64,000 nt of DNA from JAJXWB01 sp037044955 (GCA_037044955.1 JBAOHX010000002.1:1364001-1428000), one strand, 5' to 3'; counted from the stretch's first letter, positions 1 through 9,767 are shown. The notes: a model not told the origin generated them from the letters alone. Translations and numbers: made by a program.

Positions 1-1864
1 GGCATGAACGTCTCGGTGCGCGCCAACGTGCGCACGGCGCAGGCGGCCTCCGAATCGCTGGCCAAGGGCCTCGACATCTCGTTCAAGGCGGGCGCGGTCA
101 CCGGCATGCTGGTGGCGGGCCTCGCCCTGCTCGGCGTCGCTGGCTACTACATGATCCTCACGCAGGGCATGGGCCGGACGGTCGGCGGCGCGGACCGCAC
201 GGTGATCGACGCGCTGGTCGCGCTCGGCTTCGGCGCCTCGCTGATCTCGATCTTCGCGCGTCTGGGCGGCGGCATCTTCACGAAGGGCGCCGACGTCGGC
301 GCCGACCTCGTGGGCAAGGTGGAAGCCGGCATTCCGGAAGATGATCCGCGCAACCCGGCGACCATCGCCGACAACGTCGGCGACAACGTCGGCGACTGCG
401 CGGGCATGGCGGCCGACCTGTTCGAGACCTACGCGGTGACGGTCGTCGCCACGATGGTGCTCGGCTCGATCTTCTTCGTCGGCCAGGGCGCGGCCCTCGT
501 GAATTCGATGGTCTACCCGCTGGCGATCTGCGCGGCCTGTATCGTGACCTCGATCATCGGCACCTACTTCGTGAAGCTGGGCGCCAACAACTCGATCATG
601 GGCGCTCTCTACAAGGGCCTGATCGCGGCGGGCGTGCTGTCGATCGTCGGCCTCGCCATCGCCACGCAGTTCGTCATCGGCTGGGGCGACCTCGGCGTCG
701 TCGCCAAGCAGACGATCACCGGCAAGGCGCTGTTCATCTGCGGCGTCATCGGCCTCGTGGTCACCGGCCTGATCGTGTGGATCACCGAGTACTACACCGG
801 CACGGGCAAGCGCCCGGTCGTGTCGATCGCGCAGGCCTCGGTCACCGGCCACGGCACCAACGTCATCCAGGGCCTCGCGGTCTCGCTGGAATCGACGGCG
901 CTGCCGGCGATGGTGATCGTGGGCGGCATCATCGCCACCTACCAGCTCGCCGGCCTCTACGGCACGGCGATCGCGGTGACGACCATGCTCGGCCTGGCCG
1001 GCATCATCGTCGCGCTCGACGCTTTCGGCCCCGTGACCGACAATGCCGGCGGCATCGCCGAAATGTCGGGCCTGCCGAAGGAAGTCCGCCAGTCGACCGA
1101 CGCGCTCGACGCCGTCGGCAACACGACCAAGGCGGTCACCAAGGGCTATGCGATCGGCTCGGCGGGCCTCGGCGCGCTGGTGCTGTTTGCCGCCTACACC
1201 AACGATCTGGAGACCTTCGCCAAGGTCCGGCGCCAAGTACTTCCAGGGCATGGGCCCGGTCACCTTCGACCTGTCCAACCCCTACGTCGTGGCGGGCCTG
1301 ATCTTCGGCGGCCTGATCCCCTACCTGTTCGGCGGCGTCGCGATGACGGCGGTCGGCCGCGCGGCGGGCTCGGTGGTCGAGGAAGTGCGTCGCCAGTTCA
1401 AGGAAAAGCCGGGCATCATGGCCGGCACCGACCGTCCGGACTACGGCCGCGCGGTGGACATGCTGACCAAGGCGGCGATCAAGGAGATGATCATCCCCTC
1501 GCTGCTGCCGGTTCTGGCCCCGTTCGTCGCCTACTTCGGCGTGCTGGCGCTCTCGGGCTCGAAGGCCTCGGCCTTCGCCGCTCTCGGCGCCATGCTGCTC
1601 GGCGTGATCGTCAACGGCCTGTTCGTCGCCATCTCGATGACGTCCGGCGGCGGCGCGTGGGACAACGCCAAGAAGTCCTTCGAGGACGGTTTCGTCGACA
1701 AGGACGGCGTGAAGCACCTCAAGGGCTCGGACGCGCACAAGGCGTCGGTGACCGGCGACACCGTCGGCGACCCCTACAAGGACACGGCGGGCCCCGCCGT
1801 GAACCCGGCGATCAAGATCACCAACATCGTGGCGCTGCTGCTGCTGGCGATCCTGGCGCACTGA
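1..1864 (+). CDS. hppA: K+-independent proton-translocating pyrophosphatase, 5' partial, one frameshift
   Basis: Membrane pump that couples pyrophosphate hydrolysis to H+ export. The N-terminus (roughly 90 residues by family comparison) lies off the left edge. The catalytic loops are visible: DVGADLVGKVE followed by DNVGDNVGDCAGMAADL, and a later loop with the Asp-rich VTDNAGGIAEM. The sequence GNTTKAVTKG has Lys where K+-dependent enzymes have Ala, so the K+-independent subclass is expected. The frame changes near position 1229: one extra G turns AKSGAKYFQG into AKVRRQVLPG, and the reading continues in the +1 frame to the TGA at 1862. Several transmembrane segments are evident. An insertion error is the simplest explanation, so the gene is probably functional. 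A terminator follows directly. Confidence 0.95.
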
Positions 1865-1887
1865 GCCGGTTCGATCCGAACGACATC

Positions 1888-1916
1888 AAGGGCGGGGGAG
1901 ACCCCGCCCTTTTCTT
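1888..1916 (+). terminator. Rho-independent terminator after hppA
   Basis: A stem AAGGGCGGGG with loop GAGA and the complementary arm CCCCGCCCTT is followed by a T-rich tract. It starts 24 bases after the hppA stop codon and ends the pyrophosphatase transcript before the PhnA-like gene. Confidence 0.9.
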
Positions 1917-1955
1917 TGGTAGGTCCGGCGGCGGGCCAGAGCTTTGGAGCCGAAA

Positions 1956-2168
1956 ATGGAAACCCGCGACTCGAACGGAACCGTGCTCGCCGACGGCGAC
2001 AGCGTCACCATCATCAAGAGCCTGAAGGTCAAAGGCGCATCCGACACGCTGAAGCGTGGAACCGTTTTCAAGAACATACGTTTGACCGATGATCCGCGGG
2101 AAATCGAATGCCGCTCGGCGCAGATCAAGGGGCTGGTGCTCAAGACCGAATTCGTCAGGAAAGTCTGA
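1956..2168 (+). CDS. PhnA/YjdM C-terminal domain protein
   Basis: A 70-residue protein matching the C-terminal domain of the PhnA (YjdM) family: SNGTVLADGDSVTIIKSLKV near the N-terminus, then KRGTVFKNIRL and a C-terminal LKTEFVRK. The N-terminal zinc-ribbon half of longer YjdM proteins is absent, a form common in alphaproteobacteria. The ATG at 1956 has a GGAG six bases upstream. A TTG at 1944 would add four residues but has no such site. Despite the historic name, a role in phosphonate use is not shown, so the function is best left open. Confidence 0.85.
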   Translation: METRDSNGTVLADGDSVTIIKSLKVKGASDTLKRGTVFKNIRLTDDPREIECRSAQIKGLVLKTEFVRKV

Positions 2169-2242
2169 CGCGGGCCACGGTCGCGCCCGCGGGACTTCGC
2201 GAGGGCGGCGCCGGCACGGGACGGCGCGCGTCGGAGGAATGC

Positions 2243-3782
2243 GTGGGCGCGAGCAGGGCAAGGCGACAGAAAACAGCGGCGCCGGCCGGCCCGCACGAAG
2301 ACATGTTCGCCACGCTGGCGGACAACATTTCGCAACTCGCCTGGATGGCGGATTCGAGCGGCTCGATCTTCTGGTACAACAAGCGCTGGTTCGACTACAC
2401 CGGCGGGACGTTCCGGCAGATGCACGGCTGGGGCTGGACCAAGGTCCACCATCCCGACCATGTCGAGCGGGTGGTCGAGCGCATTCGCCGGTCCTTCGAA
2501 TTCGGGCGAGCCGTGGGAAGACACATTCCCGCTGCGGGCGGCGAACGGCGCGTTCCGCTGGTTCCTGTCGCGCGCCATGCCGATCCGCGACGCAACCGGC
2601 CAGATCGTGCGCTGGTTCGGCACGCATACGGACATTTCCGACCAGCGCCAGATAGAGCAGCGCCTGCGCGAGAGCGAGGCGACCTTCCGCGCCATGTTCA
2701 ACAATTCCTCGCTCGGCAAGGCGCAGGTCGACGTTTCGTCCCGCCGCTTCACGCGCGCCAACGACGCCCTGTGCCGGCTGGTCGGCGCGCGCAGCACCGA
2801 CCTCCTGTCGGCCACCTTTCCCGAAATCGTGCATCCCGCCAGCCGACCGGCGCTGGAGGCCGGGCTCGACCGGCTCGAGCGCGGCGACATCGCCGCCTTC
2901 GACATGGAAGCGCGACTGGACCAACCGACGTTCGGACGAGATCGTTCGATTTCAGAAAATATATCTCAATCCAACGATATAGAGCACGGTCCTCACGAAG
3001 AGCCTTCATTCGATTTCGCGCCGCGCGCGCTATCGAACGGGCGCCGGCGCGTGTGGGCGCAAATCACGATCAACACGATCGTCGACGAAAAAGGCGCGCC
3101 ATACCGCTTCGCCGTCGTCGTCGTCGACGCGACGGAGCGCAAGCTGGCCGAGCAGCGCAATCTCGTGCTGATGCGCGAGGTCAACCACCGCGCCAAGAAC
3201 CTGCTGGCGGTCGTGCAGGGGATCGCGCGGCAGACGGCGGGCGGGGAAGATTTCGAGGCGCGCTTCCTCGAGCGCGTCGTCGCGCTCGCGGCGGCGCATG
3301 AGGTCGTCGTCGAGAACGAATGGCAGGGCGCGACGCTGGAGCGCCTGCTGCGGTCGCAGACCAGCCTGTTCGCAGACCCGCAGTCGCGCCGCATCGCGCT
3401 GTCGGGGCCCCCGGTGCTGGTCAGCGCCGACGCCTCCCAGATGATCGCCATGGCGATCTACGAACTCGCCACCAATGCGGTGAAATACGGCGCGCTGTCG
3501 ACGGAGGCGGGAAGCGTCGCCATCCGCTGGTCGGTCGCCGGCGGCGGGGGCGCGGAAGAATTCACGCTGGAATGGCGCGAGACGGACGGCCCGAAGGTCG
3601 AGAAGCCGCAGCGCAGCGGCTTCGGCAGCGTCGTGACGCGCCGGCTGATCGCGTCGCGGCTCGATGCGAAGATCGACGCGCAATATGCCGGCGACGGCTT
3701 CGTCTGGCGGTTGACCTGTCCGCTGGCCAGCATGGTCGGCCGCGAGACGACGGCCGAGCTGAACGGCGTAGGGCCGGGGTAG
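2243..3782 (+). CDS. HWE-family sensor histidine kinase with two PAS domains, one frameshift
   Basis: About 512 residues after frame repair. A first PAS domain (FATLADNISQLAWMADSSG onward) leads into a second PAS around RESEATFRAMFNNSSLG. The kinase core carries the HWE signature: H-box EVNHRAKNLLAVVQ, N-box ELATNAVKYGALS and the WRE of EWRETDGP. No receiver domain or membrane segment is visible, so it is probably a soluble sensor, perhaps for light or redox. The frame shifts at 2501-2502, where deleting one T joins RRSFE to SGEPWEDTFPLR. The GTG at 2243 is chosen because GGAGG lies five bases upstream. The second PAS contains an AT-richer insertion (about 2938-3017). No response regulator gene is adjacent. 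Confidence 0.85.
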
Positions 3783-3786
3783 GCGG

Positions 3787-4329
3787 TCAGACGGGTTGCA
3801 GCGGCTGCGCTTGGCCGGCTGGCCACTCCACCACGACAGGATCGTCGGCTGCGACGTTCCCTCCAGCCACGACTATGCCCATCACTCCGCTCTTGCGGAT
3901 CAAGCCGCCGCCGGGCGAACGATCGAGGCACGCGGCCATCATGCCCGGCCGAAAGCCGTCGATCTGAAGACAGGGGTTGCGCAGTCCGGTCAATTCGATG
4001 ACTGCTTCCGCGCCAATCAGGAGACGCGCGCCGGTCGGCAGCGCCAGCAGGTCGAGATCGCGCGTGAGGATGTTCTCGCCGAGGTCGCCCGCGCCGACCA
4101 GACCGAAACGCTGCGACAGTTCGTCGAGGAATTCGGCGTGGATGAGGTGGACTTGCCGCAAATTCGGCATATCCGGGAATTTTGCGGCGCGCGAGCGGTG
4201 CTGGACCTTCTCGCCAAAATGGCCGTCGCCCTCGACGCCGAGGCCGGCGACCAGACGGATCGCCGACGCCGGCGTCTTCGAAAAATGATGGCCGGGCCTA
4301 CGGGAAACTGCGACGACGCGAGGCGTCAT
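3787..4329 (-). CDS. MOSC domain protein
   Basis: A 180-residue single-domain MOSC protein. Visible family features are GLGVEGDGHFG, VHLIHAEFLDEL, GDLGENILTRDLDLLALP and the conserved Cys in LTGLRNPCLQIDGF. In characterised relatives this Cys is thought to carry sulfur or take part in molybdenum-cofactor chemistry; the substrate here is unknown. It lies 11 bases downstream of bamE on the same strand and may be cotranscribed with it. It meets the HWE kinase gene tail to tail. Confidence 0.85.
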   Translation of the reverse strand: MTPRVVAVSRRPGHHFSKTPASAIRLVAGLGVEGDGHFGEKVQHRSRAAKFPDMPNLRQVHLIHAEFLDELSQRFGLVGAGDLGENILTRDLDLLALPTGARLLIGAEAVIELTGLRNPCLQIDGFRPGMMAACLDRSPGGGLIRKSGVMGIVVAGGNVAADDPVVVEWPAGQAQPLQPV

Positions 4330-4340
4330 CGAGGCTGATC

Positions 4341-4817
4341 TCAGGAGAACTTCAGCAGGCCCTTGATCATGTTCTGCACGAAGCTCTCGTCGCCGCCGAC
4401 CGTCGGGGTCGTGCGCGTGACGTAGTCGAACAGCTTGCCGTCCTGCAGGCCGTAATTGGCGACGCGCACGACGCCGCCCTTGCCGAAATAGACGGCGAGC
4501 ACGCGCTGGTCGGTGACCTGCGCCCGCATGAAGGCGGCGCCGCGCGAGACGGTCTGGCTGACGTAGTACCAGGCGTCGCCGCCGACCGTGGAGGTCGTGG
4601 AGGGCGTGCCGAGCAGGGCGAGCGTCTTTTCCTTGGAAAGGCCGTTCTTGAGCTGGCCCATGGTCGCGGCGTCGGCCTGATAGCCGCGCTGGACCACGCC
4701 GTCGTAGCTGATGCCCGGCAGGCCGCCGGTCGAGCAGGCGCCCAGCGGAAGCGCAAGGGCGGCGACGAGCGCCAGTCGCGTCGCATTCAGCAAATGCCGC
4801 TTATCCCCCAAGGCCAT
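4341..4817 (-). CDS. bamE: Outer membrane protein assembly factor BamE (SmpA/OmlA family) lipoprotein
   Basis: Small lipoprotein of the Bam complex that helps insert beta-barrel proteins in the outer membrane. A signal peptide ends in the lipobox LGAC. It is followed by GYQADAATMGQLKNGLSKEK and LLGTPSTTSTVGGDAWYYVS, the typical SmpA/OmlA core. The ATG at 4817 is preferred because GGAG lies seven bases upstream; in-frame ATGs at 4832 and 4838 are alternatives. The gene is divergent from the CBP3 gene across 165 bases, as is common in Rhizobiales. Confidence 0.9.
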   Translation of the reverse strand: MALGDKRHLLNATRLALVAALALPLGACSTGGLPGISYDGVVQRGYQADAATMGQLKNGLSKEKTLALLGTPSTTSTVGGDAWYYVSQTVSRGAAFMRAQVTDQRVLAVYFGKGGVVRVANYGLQDGKLFDYVTRTTPTVGGDESFVQNMIKGLLKFS

Positions 4818-4982
4818 TCCCACGCTCCGCATCTTCATCTGGGTCGGGTCGACCAAACCGAACGCCCGCCACGCCAATATCGAAATTCGGACTTGCATCG
4901 GCGACCGGCGATGCCTAACCCCCGGAACAGCCAAATGCAAGCTGGCCACGCTTGCGCCGCAGAGGTCGCGAAGTCCGGAGCC

Positions 4983-5519
4983 ATGATCTTCAAGCTCTTT
5001 TCCCGCAAGCCCCGCAACGAGGCGGCCGACCGTCTCTATGGGCAGATCATGGCCGCGGCGCGGCGCCCGGCGCTTTTTCTGCCGCCCTATGGCGTGCCGG
5101 ATACGCTCGAGGGCCGGTTCGACGCGCTGATCCTGCATGTGTTTCTCGTGGTGCGGCGGCTGGCGGCGATGCCTGACCCCGCGCCGCGGCTCGCGCAGGA
5201 CCTGTCCAACGCGATGTTCCGCGCGCTCGACCGCGCCCTGCGGGAGATGGGCGTGGGCGACCTCGCCGTGCCCAAGCGCATCGCCAGGCTCGCGGCCGAC
5301 TACAATGGCCGCCGCACGGCCTACGAGGCGGCGCTGGGGCAGGGCGAGGGCGCGCTTGCCGAGGCGGTCGCCCGCAACGTCTACGGCCGGGCCGACGCCG
5401 CGGTCGGCGCGCCGCTCGCGCGCTACATGCTGAAGACCGAGGCGGCGCTGGCGAGCGCGCCCCTCGCAGTTTTCGAGAACGGGCCGGTCCCGTTTCCCGC
5501 GCCGGAGGAGCAGCCATGA
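4983..5519 (+). CDS. Ubiquinol-cytochrome c chaperone (CBP3 family)
   Basis: 178 residues related to mitochondrial CBP3, which assists cytochrome bc1 assembly. Recognisable parts are ADRLYGQIMAAARRPALF near the N-terminus, GRFDALILHVFLVVRRL, and LSNAMFRALDRALREMGVGD, the most conserved part of the family. The stop codon overlaps the next start in an ATGA, so it is translationally coupled to the YceD-family gene. No membrane segment is evident. Confidence 0.9.
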   Translation: MIFKLFSRKPRNEAADRLYGQIMAAARRPALFLPPYGVPDTLEGRFDALILHVFLVVRRLAAMPDPAPRLAQDLSNAMFRALDRALREMGVGDLAVPKRIARLAADYNGRRTAYEAALGQGEGALAEAVARNVYGRADAAVGAPLARYMLKTEAALASAPLAVFENGPVPFPAPEEQP

Positions 5520-6103
5520 GCAAGGGCGAACAGCCGCGCGGGGCGCCCGTCTGGTCGGCGCCGCTGGTCGTCATGGAGGTGCCGCCGCAAGGGGCCGACA
5601 TCGTCCTCGAGGCCGACGCGGCCGTGCGCGAGGAACTGGCGCGGCTGAACGGCCTCACGGCGCTGTCCTCGGCGACGGCCAAGCTGCACGCGACGCGGCG
5701 CGGTCGCGAGGGATTGCATGTGACGGGCGAAGTGCGGGCGCGGGCGACGCAGATTTGCGTCGTCAGCCTCGAGCCGTTCGAATCCGAGATCGTCGAGCCC
5801 GTCGACGTCGAATTCGAGCCCTCCCGCACGCCGAAGCCGGCGCGCGCGGAAGAGCGGACGAGCCGCAGGCGCCGCGAGGCGCGGCCGCCGCTGGAGGAGG
5901 ACGAGGAGGGCATGGACGACCTGAACGCGCCGGACGAGATCGTGGACGGCAAGGTCGATCTCGGCGCGCTCGCCAGCGAGTTCCTGACGCTCGGCATCGA
6001 CCCCTATCCGCGCAAGCCCGGCGTCGCCTTCGAGGAGCCGAAGGAGAAAAGCGCGTCCGTCTCGCCCTTCGCGCGACTGGCCGAGCGCAAGAGCGATCCT
6101 TGA
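5516..6103 (+). CDS. DUF177/YceD family protein (23S rRNA accumulation)
   Basis: 195 residues. The N-terminal half and the segment ATQICVVSLEPFESEIVEPV match the YceD (DUF177) family, which is needed for normal 23S rRNA accumulation in bacteria and plastids. An acidic region, EEDEEGMDDLNAPDEIVDG, precedes the conserved LGALASEFLTLGIDPYPRKP. The C-terminus is charged and probably flexible. In many bacteria this gene sits beside rpmF and plsX. Here plsX follows after 118 bases but rpmF is not present. Confidence 0.88.
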   Translation: MSKGEQPRGAPVWSAPLVVMEVPPQGADIVLEADAAVREELARLNGLTALSSATAKLHATRRGREGLHVTGEVRARATQICVVSLEPFESEIVEPVDVEFEPSRTPKPARAEERTSRRRREARPPLEEDEEGMDDLNAPDEIVDGKVDLGALASEFLTLGIDPYPRKPGVAFEEPKEKSASVSPFARLAERKSDP

Positions 6104-6221
6104 ACCTCGCTATCGCCGTCTCATCATTGCGTCGAAACCGGCAAAAACCGTTTGCCATAGCCGCCCCAGCCGTTATGGTCCGCCGCCCGCAGACCAAGGC
6201 CGGGCTTTTTATGGAGCCCCG

Positions 6222-7304
6222 GTGCAGATGACGAACGGCGTGCGGATCGCGCTCGACGCCATGGGCGGCGACTTCGGTCCCTCCGTGGTCGTGCCCGGGG
6301 CGGCCATTGCGCGCGACCGGCGTCCCGACACCAGCTACCTGTTCTTCGGCGACGAGAAGCTCATCCGTCCGCTGGTCGAGCAGCATCCCCGCCTCGCCGC
6401 CGTCTCGGAAATCCGCCACACCGACGTGGTCGTGAAAAGCGACGACAAGCCGAGCCAGGCCGTGCGCGCCGGGCGTCGCGGTTCGTCCATGTGGCTCGCC
6501 ATCGAGGCGGTGAAGAAGGGCGAGGCGCAGGCGGCGGTCTCGGCCGGCAATACCGGCGCGCTGATGGCGCTGTCGAAAATCTGCCTGCACATGCTGCCGG
6601 GCATCGAGCGCCCGGCGCTCGCCGCCATCTGGCCGACGCTGCGCGGCGAATCCATCGTGCTCGACGTCGGCGCGACCATCGGCGCGGACGCCGAGCACCT
6701 GTTCGATCTCGCGATCATGGGCTCGGCCATGGCGCGCATCTTCTTCGACATCGATCGTCCCACGGTGGGCCTGCTCAACGTCGGCACCGAGGAGATCAAG
6801 GGGCTGGAAGAGGTGAAGGCCGCCTCGCGCCGCCTGCGCGAAGCCAATATCCCGACCATGGACTATCGCGGCTTCGTGGAGGGCGACGACCTCGGCAAGG
6901 GCACGGTGGACGTGGTCGTGACCGAGGGTTTCACCGGCAATATCGCGCTGAAAACCGCCGAGGGCACCGCCAAGCAGATCGCGCAATACATGCGCGACGC
7001 CTTCCGCTCCTCGCTGATGTCCAAGCTCGGCGCGCTGCTGGCGCGCGGCGCGTTTCAGGCGCTGAAGCAGAAGATCGATCCGCGCCGCGTCAACGGCGGC
7101 CTGTTTCTGGGCCTCGACGGCGTCATCATCAAGAGCCACGGCGGCATGGATTCGGTCGGCTTCGCCGGCGCGATCGAGGTGGGCTACGACATGGCCCGCC
7201 ACAAGCTGCTCGACAAGATACGCGAGACCATCATGCTCTCGAGCGAAGCGGAGGCGGCGGCCGCCGCCGCGCCGCCGCCCGAGGACGACGCAACCCGAGG
7301 ATAG
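6222..7304 (+). CDS. plsX: Phosphate acyltransferase PlsX
   Basis: Makes acyl-phosphate from acyl-ACP at the start of phospholipid synthesis. It is a full-length 360-residue protein with IALDAMGGDFGP at the N-terminus, VSAGNTGALMALSKICLHML, and the conserved VVTEGFTGNIALKTAEGTAK. A GTG start at 6222 has GGAG five bases upstream; ATG at 6228 would shorten it by two residues. It is followed after 10 bases by fabH, the standard plsX-fabH pair. Confidence 0.97.
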   Translation: MQMTNGVRIALDAMGGDFGPSVVVPGAAIARDRRPDTSYLFFGDEKLIRPLVEQHPRLAAVSEIRHTDVVVKSDDKPSQAVRAGRRGSSMWLAIEAVKKGEAQAAVSAGNTGALMALSKICLHMLPGIERPALAAIWPTLRGESIVLDVGATIGADAEHLFDLAIMGSAMARIFFDIDRPTVGLLNVGTEEIKGLEEVKAASRRLREANIPTMDYRGFVEGDDLGKGTVDVVVTEGFTGNIALKTAEGTAKQIAQYMRDAFRSSLMSKLGALLARGAFQALKQKIDPRRVNGGLFLGLDGVIIKSHGGMDSVGFAGAIEVGYDMARHKLLDKIRETIMLSSEAEAAAAAAPPPEDDATRG

Positions 7305-7314
7305 CGACGACCCC

Positions 7315-8313
7315 ATGCCCGACGGCGCGAACAAAGACGACAAGACGCAGTTGCGCTCGGTAGTTCTGGGCGTCGGCGCCTATCTGCCGGCCAGGACCCT
7401 GACCAACGCCGATCTCGAGAAGATGGTCGACACGACCTCGGACTGGATCGTGCAGCGCTCGGGCATCCGCGAGCGCCATATCGCCGCCGAGGGCGAAACG
7501 ACCTCCATGCTGGGGACTGAGGCCGCCCGGGCGGCGCTCGCCAATGCCGGCGTCGAGGCGTCCAGCATCGACCTCGTCATCTGCGCGACCTCGACGCCGG
7601 ACTACACGTTTCCCGCCACCGCCACGCAGATCCAGGCCGCGCTCGGCATCACGAAGGGCGTGGCGTTCGACCTGCAGGCGGTGTGCTCGGGCTTCGTCTT
7701 CGCCGTGACGACCGCGGACAAGTTCCTGCGCTCCGGCTCGCACAAGCGCGCGCTGGTGATCGGCGCCGAAACCTTCTCGCGCCTGCTGAACTGGGAGGAC
7801 CGCACCACCTGCGTCCTGTTCGGCGACGGCGCCGGCGCGATCGTGATGGAGGCGCAGCCCGAACGCGCGGACGGGCGCGGCGTGCTCTCCACCCACCTGC
7901 GTTCCGACGGCCGCCACCGTGAAAAACTCTATGTCGACGGCGGGCCGTCGACCACCGGCACGGTCGGCCACCTGCGGATGCTCGGCAAGGATGTGTTTCG
8001 CCACGCCGTCGGCCAGGTCGCCGACGTCATGCTCGACAGCTTCGCCGAAGCCGGCATCGACGCGAAGACGCTCGACTGGTTCGTGCCGCACCAGGCCAAC
8101 GCCCGCATCATCGACGCTTCCGCCGAAAAGCTGGGCATCCCGCCGGAGAAGGTGGTGAAGACGGTGGCCCTGCACGGCAACACGTCGGCCGCCTCGATTC
8201 CGCTCGCGCTCGACGTCGCGGTGCGCGACGGGCGCATCAAGCCGGGCCATGTCGTGATGATCGAGGCGGTCGGCGGCGGCTTCACCTGGGGCGCGGCGAT
8301 CATAAGGTGGTGA
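7315..8313 (+). CDS. fabH: 3-oxoacyl-ACP synthase III (FabH)
   Basis: Condenses acetyl-CoA with malonyl-ACP to start fatty acid elongation. All three catalytic residues can be placed in the 332-residue protein: Cys124 in DLQAVCSGFVFAV, His259 in WFVPHQANARII and Asn289 in LHGNTSAAS. A polar N-terminal extension of about ten residues precedes the usual start. It is cotranscribed with plsX. The 185-base gap to ihfA contains two copies of AACATGTTCG (8376 and 8450) of unknown meaning. Confidence 0.97.
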   Translation: MPDGANKDDKTQLRSVVLGVGAYLPARTLTNADLEKMVDTTSDWIVQRSGIRERHIAAEGETTSMLGTEAARAALANAGVEASSIDLVICATSTPDYTFPATATQIQAALGITKGVAFDLQAVCSGFVFAVTTADKFLRSGSHKRALVIGAETFSRLLNWEDRTTCVLFGDGAGAIVMEAQPERADGRGVLSTHLRSDGRHREKLYVDGGPSTTGTVGHLRMLGKDVFRHAVGQVADVMLDSFAEAGIDAKTLDWFVPHQANARIIDASAEKLGIPPEKVVKTVALHGNTSAASIPLALDVAVRDGRIKPGHVVMIEAVGGGFTWGAAIIRW

Positions 8314-8498
8314 GAAGCGGGCGGCGGACACAATAGTGGCCGGATTCTGCTTGCGTTTCCGTCCAGCGAAAGCATAACATGTTCGAGTTTCGTCAGTTTG
8401 GGACTGACGCAGCGTGACGACGGCCAGTTATTTTGGGGGCGCGCTGCGGAACATGTTCGCGGTGTGTTGTTTCGTCTTTTATTTTACTGAGCTGACCC

Positions 8499-8864
8499 AT
8501 GATTTTTGATGGCGCTTCCAGCGACAAAGCCGGCAATGGGGCCGCAGCGCAGCGCACGCTGACGCGCGCGGATCTCGCCGATGCGGTCTATCGCGCCGTC
8601 GGCCTGTCGCGCGCCGAATCGGCCGCGATGGTCGAGACGGTGCTGGGCGAGATTTCCGACGTCATCGCCGGCGGCGAGACCGTCAAGCTGTCGTCCTTCG
8701 GGTCGTTCCTCGTGCGCGCCAAGGGCGAGCGCGTCGGCCGGAACCCCAAGACGGGCGTCGAAGCCTCGATCTCGCCGCGCCGCGTCATCGTCTTCAAGGC
8801 CTCGCATGTCCTGAAAGCGCGCATCAACGGCGACGCGATCGACGGCGCGGCCCACGACGACTGA
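8499..8864 (+). CDS. ihfA: Integration host factor alpha subunit
   Basis: DNA-bending subunit of the IHF heterodimer. The 121-residue protein has the HU/IHF fold signature: LTRADLADAVYRAVGLSR, KLSSFGSFLVRAKGERVGRN and the beta-arm tip GRNPKTGVEASISPRRVI, with an extended acidic C-terminus. About 15 residues precede the usual N-terminus. It lies between fabH and a MerR gene, an arrangement frequent in Rhizobiales. Confidence 0.95.
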   Translation: MIFDGASSDKAGNGAAAQRTLTRADLADAVYRAVGLSRAESAAMVETVLGEISDVIAGGETVKLSSFGSFLVRAKGERVGRNPKTGVEASISPRRVIVFKASHVLKARINGDAIDGAAHDD

Positions 8865-8923
8865 ACCGCAGCCGCATAAGGGCCTAGAATAGGCGCGTCG
8901 ATTCGCTTGCCGCGAGAAGGCGC

Positions 8924-9395
8924 ATGGAAAAGAGCCCCGACGCATTCCGCACCATCAGCGAGGTGGCCGACGATCTCGGCCTGCCGCAGCACGTCCTGCG
9001 CTTCTGGGAGACGCGGTTTTCGCAGATCAAGCCGATGAAGCGCACGGGCGGCCGGCGCTACTACCGGCCGGACGACGTCGAGCTGGTGCGCGCGATCAAG
9101 ACGCTGCTCTATGGCGAGGGCTATACGATCAAGGGCGTGCAGCGCCTGTTCAAGGAGAACGGCGTGCGCGCGGTGGTCGCCGCCGTGCGCGGCGGCGTCG
9201 CGCTGACGCCCTCGCAGCAGGCGCTGGCGCTCGGCGACGACGAGGACGACGAGACGACGGAAGCCGCGGACGAGACGGGCGAGGAGAGCGCAACCACGCT
9301 CGCGGTCGGCGCCGCGACTGCGCCGCAACTCGCGGAACTGGCCGCGGGAACTGGCGGAATGCGCGCGCATCCTGCGGGCGGCGCGATTGGGCTGA
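8924..9395 (+). CDS. MerR family transcriptional regulator, one frameshift near the 3' end
   Basis: A winged-helix MerR-type regulator of about 156 residues. The N-terminal DNA-binding domain reads TISEVADDLGLPQHVLRFWE, then GGRRYYRPDDVELVRAIKTL. No metal-binding Cys set is visible. The unedited frame runs to 9475 and into the tRNA gene. Deleting one G in the run at 9346-9348 restores a natural end, LAECARILRAARLG, with a TGA at 9393. The longer C-terminus is therefore rejected. It lies immediately downstream of ihfA. Confidence 0.85.
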
Positions 9396-9451
9396 GCAAT
9401 CGCGGTTTGCGCGTTGCGCGGGGCGGGCGGCCTCGTTATAAGGCGCGCAGT

Positions 9452-9529
9452 CGGAGTGTAGCGCAGCCCGGTTAGCGCACTTGTCTGGGGGACAAGGGGT
9501 CGTGGGTTCGAATCCCGCCACTCCGACCA
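9452..9529 (+). tRNA. tRNA-Pro(GGG)
   Basis: The cloverleaf folds cleanly. The acceptor stem CGGAGTG pairs with CACTCCG, the anticodon stem is CTTGT/ACAAG with loop CTGGGGG (anticodon GGG), and the T-loop is GTTCGAATC. The gene encodes its own CCA end. Confidence 0.96.
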
Positions 9530-9730
9530 TTCCGCCTCGTGCGAACGAGGACGGCGGCGGCTGAAAACGGAAACGGCCGACCTGTACCTCCGAGGTCGAC
9601 CGTTCGTATCGCCGTTTGCCGAAGCGGGGCGAATCATCAGATTAGAATTGCGTTTGCCGAATCCGTCAAGAGTCAACGGACTAGTTGCCGGCGTCCACTG
9701 TGAATTGCGTTGAAAACGGTCGCTCGTCCG

Positions 9731-9767
9731 CTTTCCTGCATTCGAGCCATTCCGCCGGGATGCAGGA
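9731..9767. repeat. Degenerate fragment of the CTTTCCTGCATTTGAGCG repeat
   Basis: The arm CTTTCCTGCATTCGAGC, a central ATTCCGC and the return arm GATGCAGGA resemble the inverted-repeat end of the 115-bp element found near 23.8 and 42.5 kb, with several mismatches. It lies between the tRNA gene and a small open reading frame. No other structure was recognised in 9530-9825 apart from a short hairpin after the tRNA (GACCT/AGGTC). Confidence 0.4.

Noticed and set aside
1944..1955. TTG start for the PhnA-like gene
   Set aside because: The GGAG sits correctly for the ATG at 1956, and it overlaps the TTG start itself.
8376..8459. LexA box at the repeated AACATGTTCG upstream of ihfA
   Set aside because: The spacing does not match the GTTC-N7-GTTC type known in alphaproteobacteria. 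It remains an unexplained short repeat.
9396..9475. MerR coding sequence extending into the tRNA-Pro gene
   Set aside because: The last 40 residues are out of frame. A +1 insertion at 9346-9348 explains it, and the restored end LAECARILRAARLG stops at 9395, before the tRNA.
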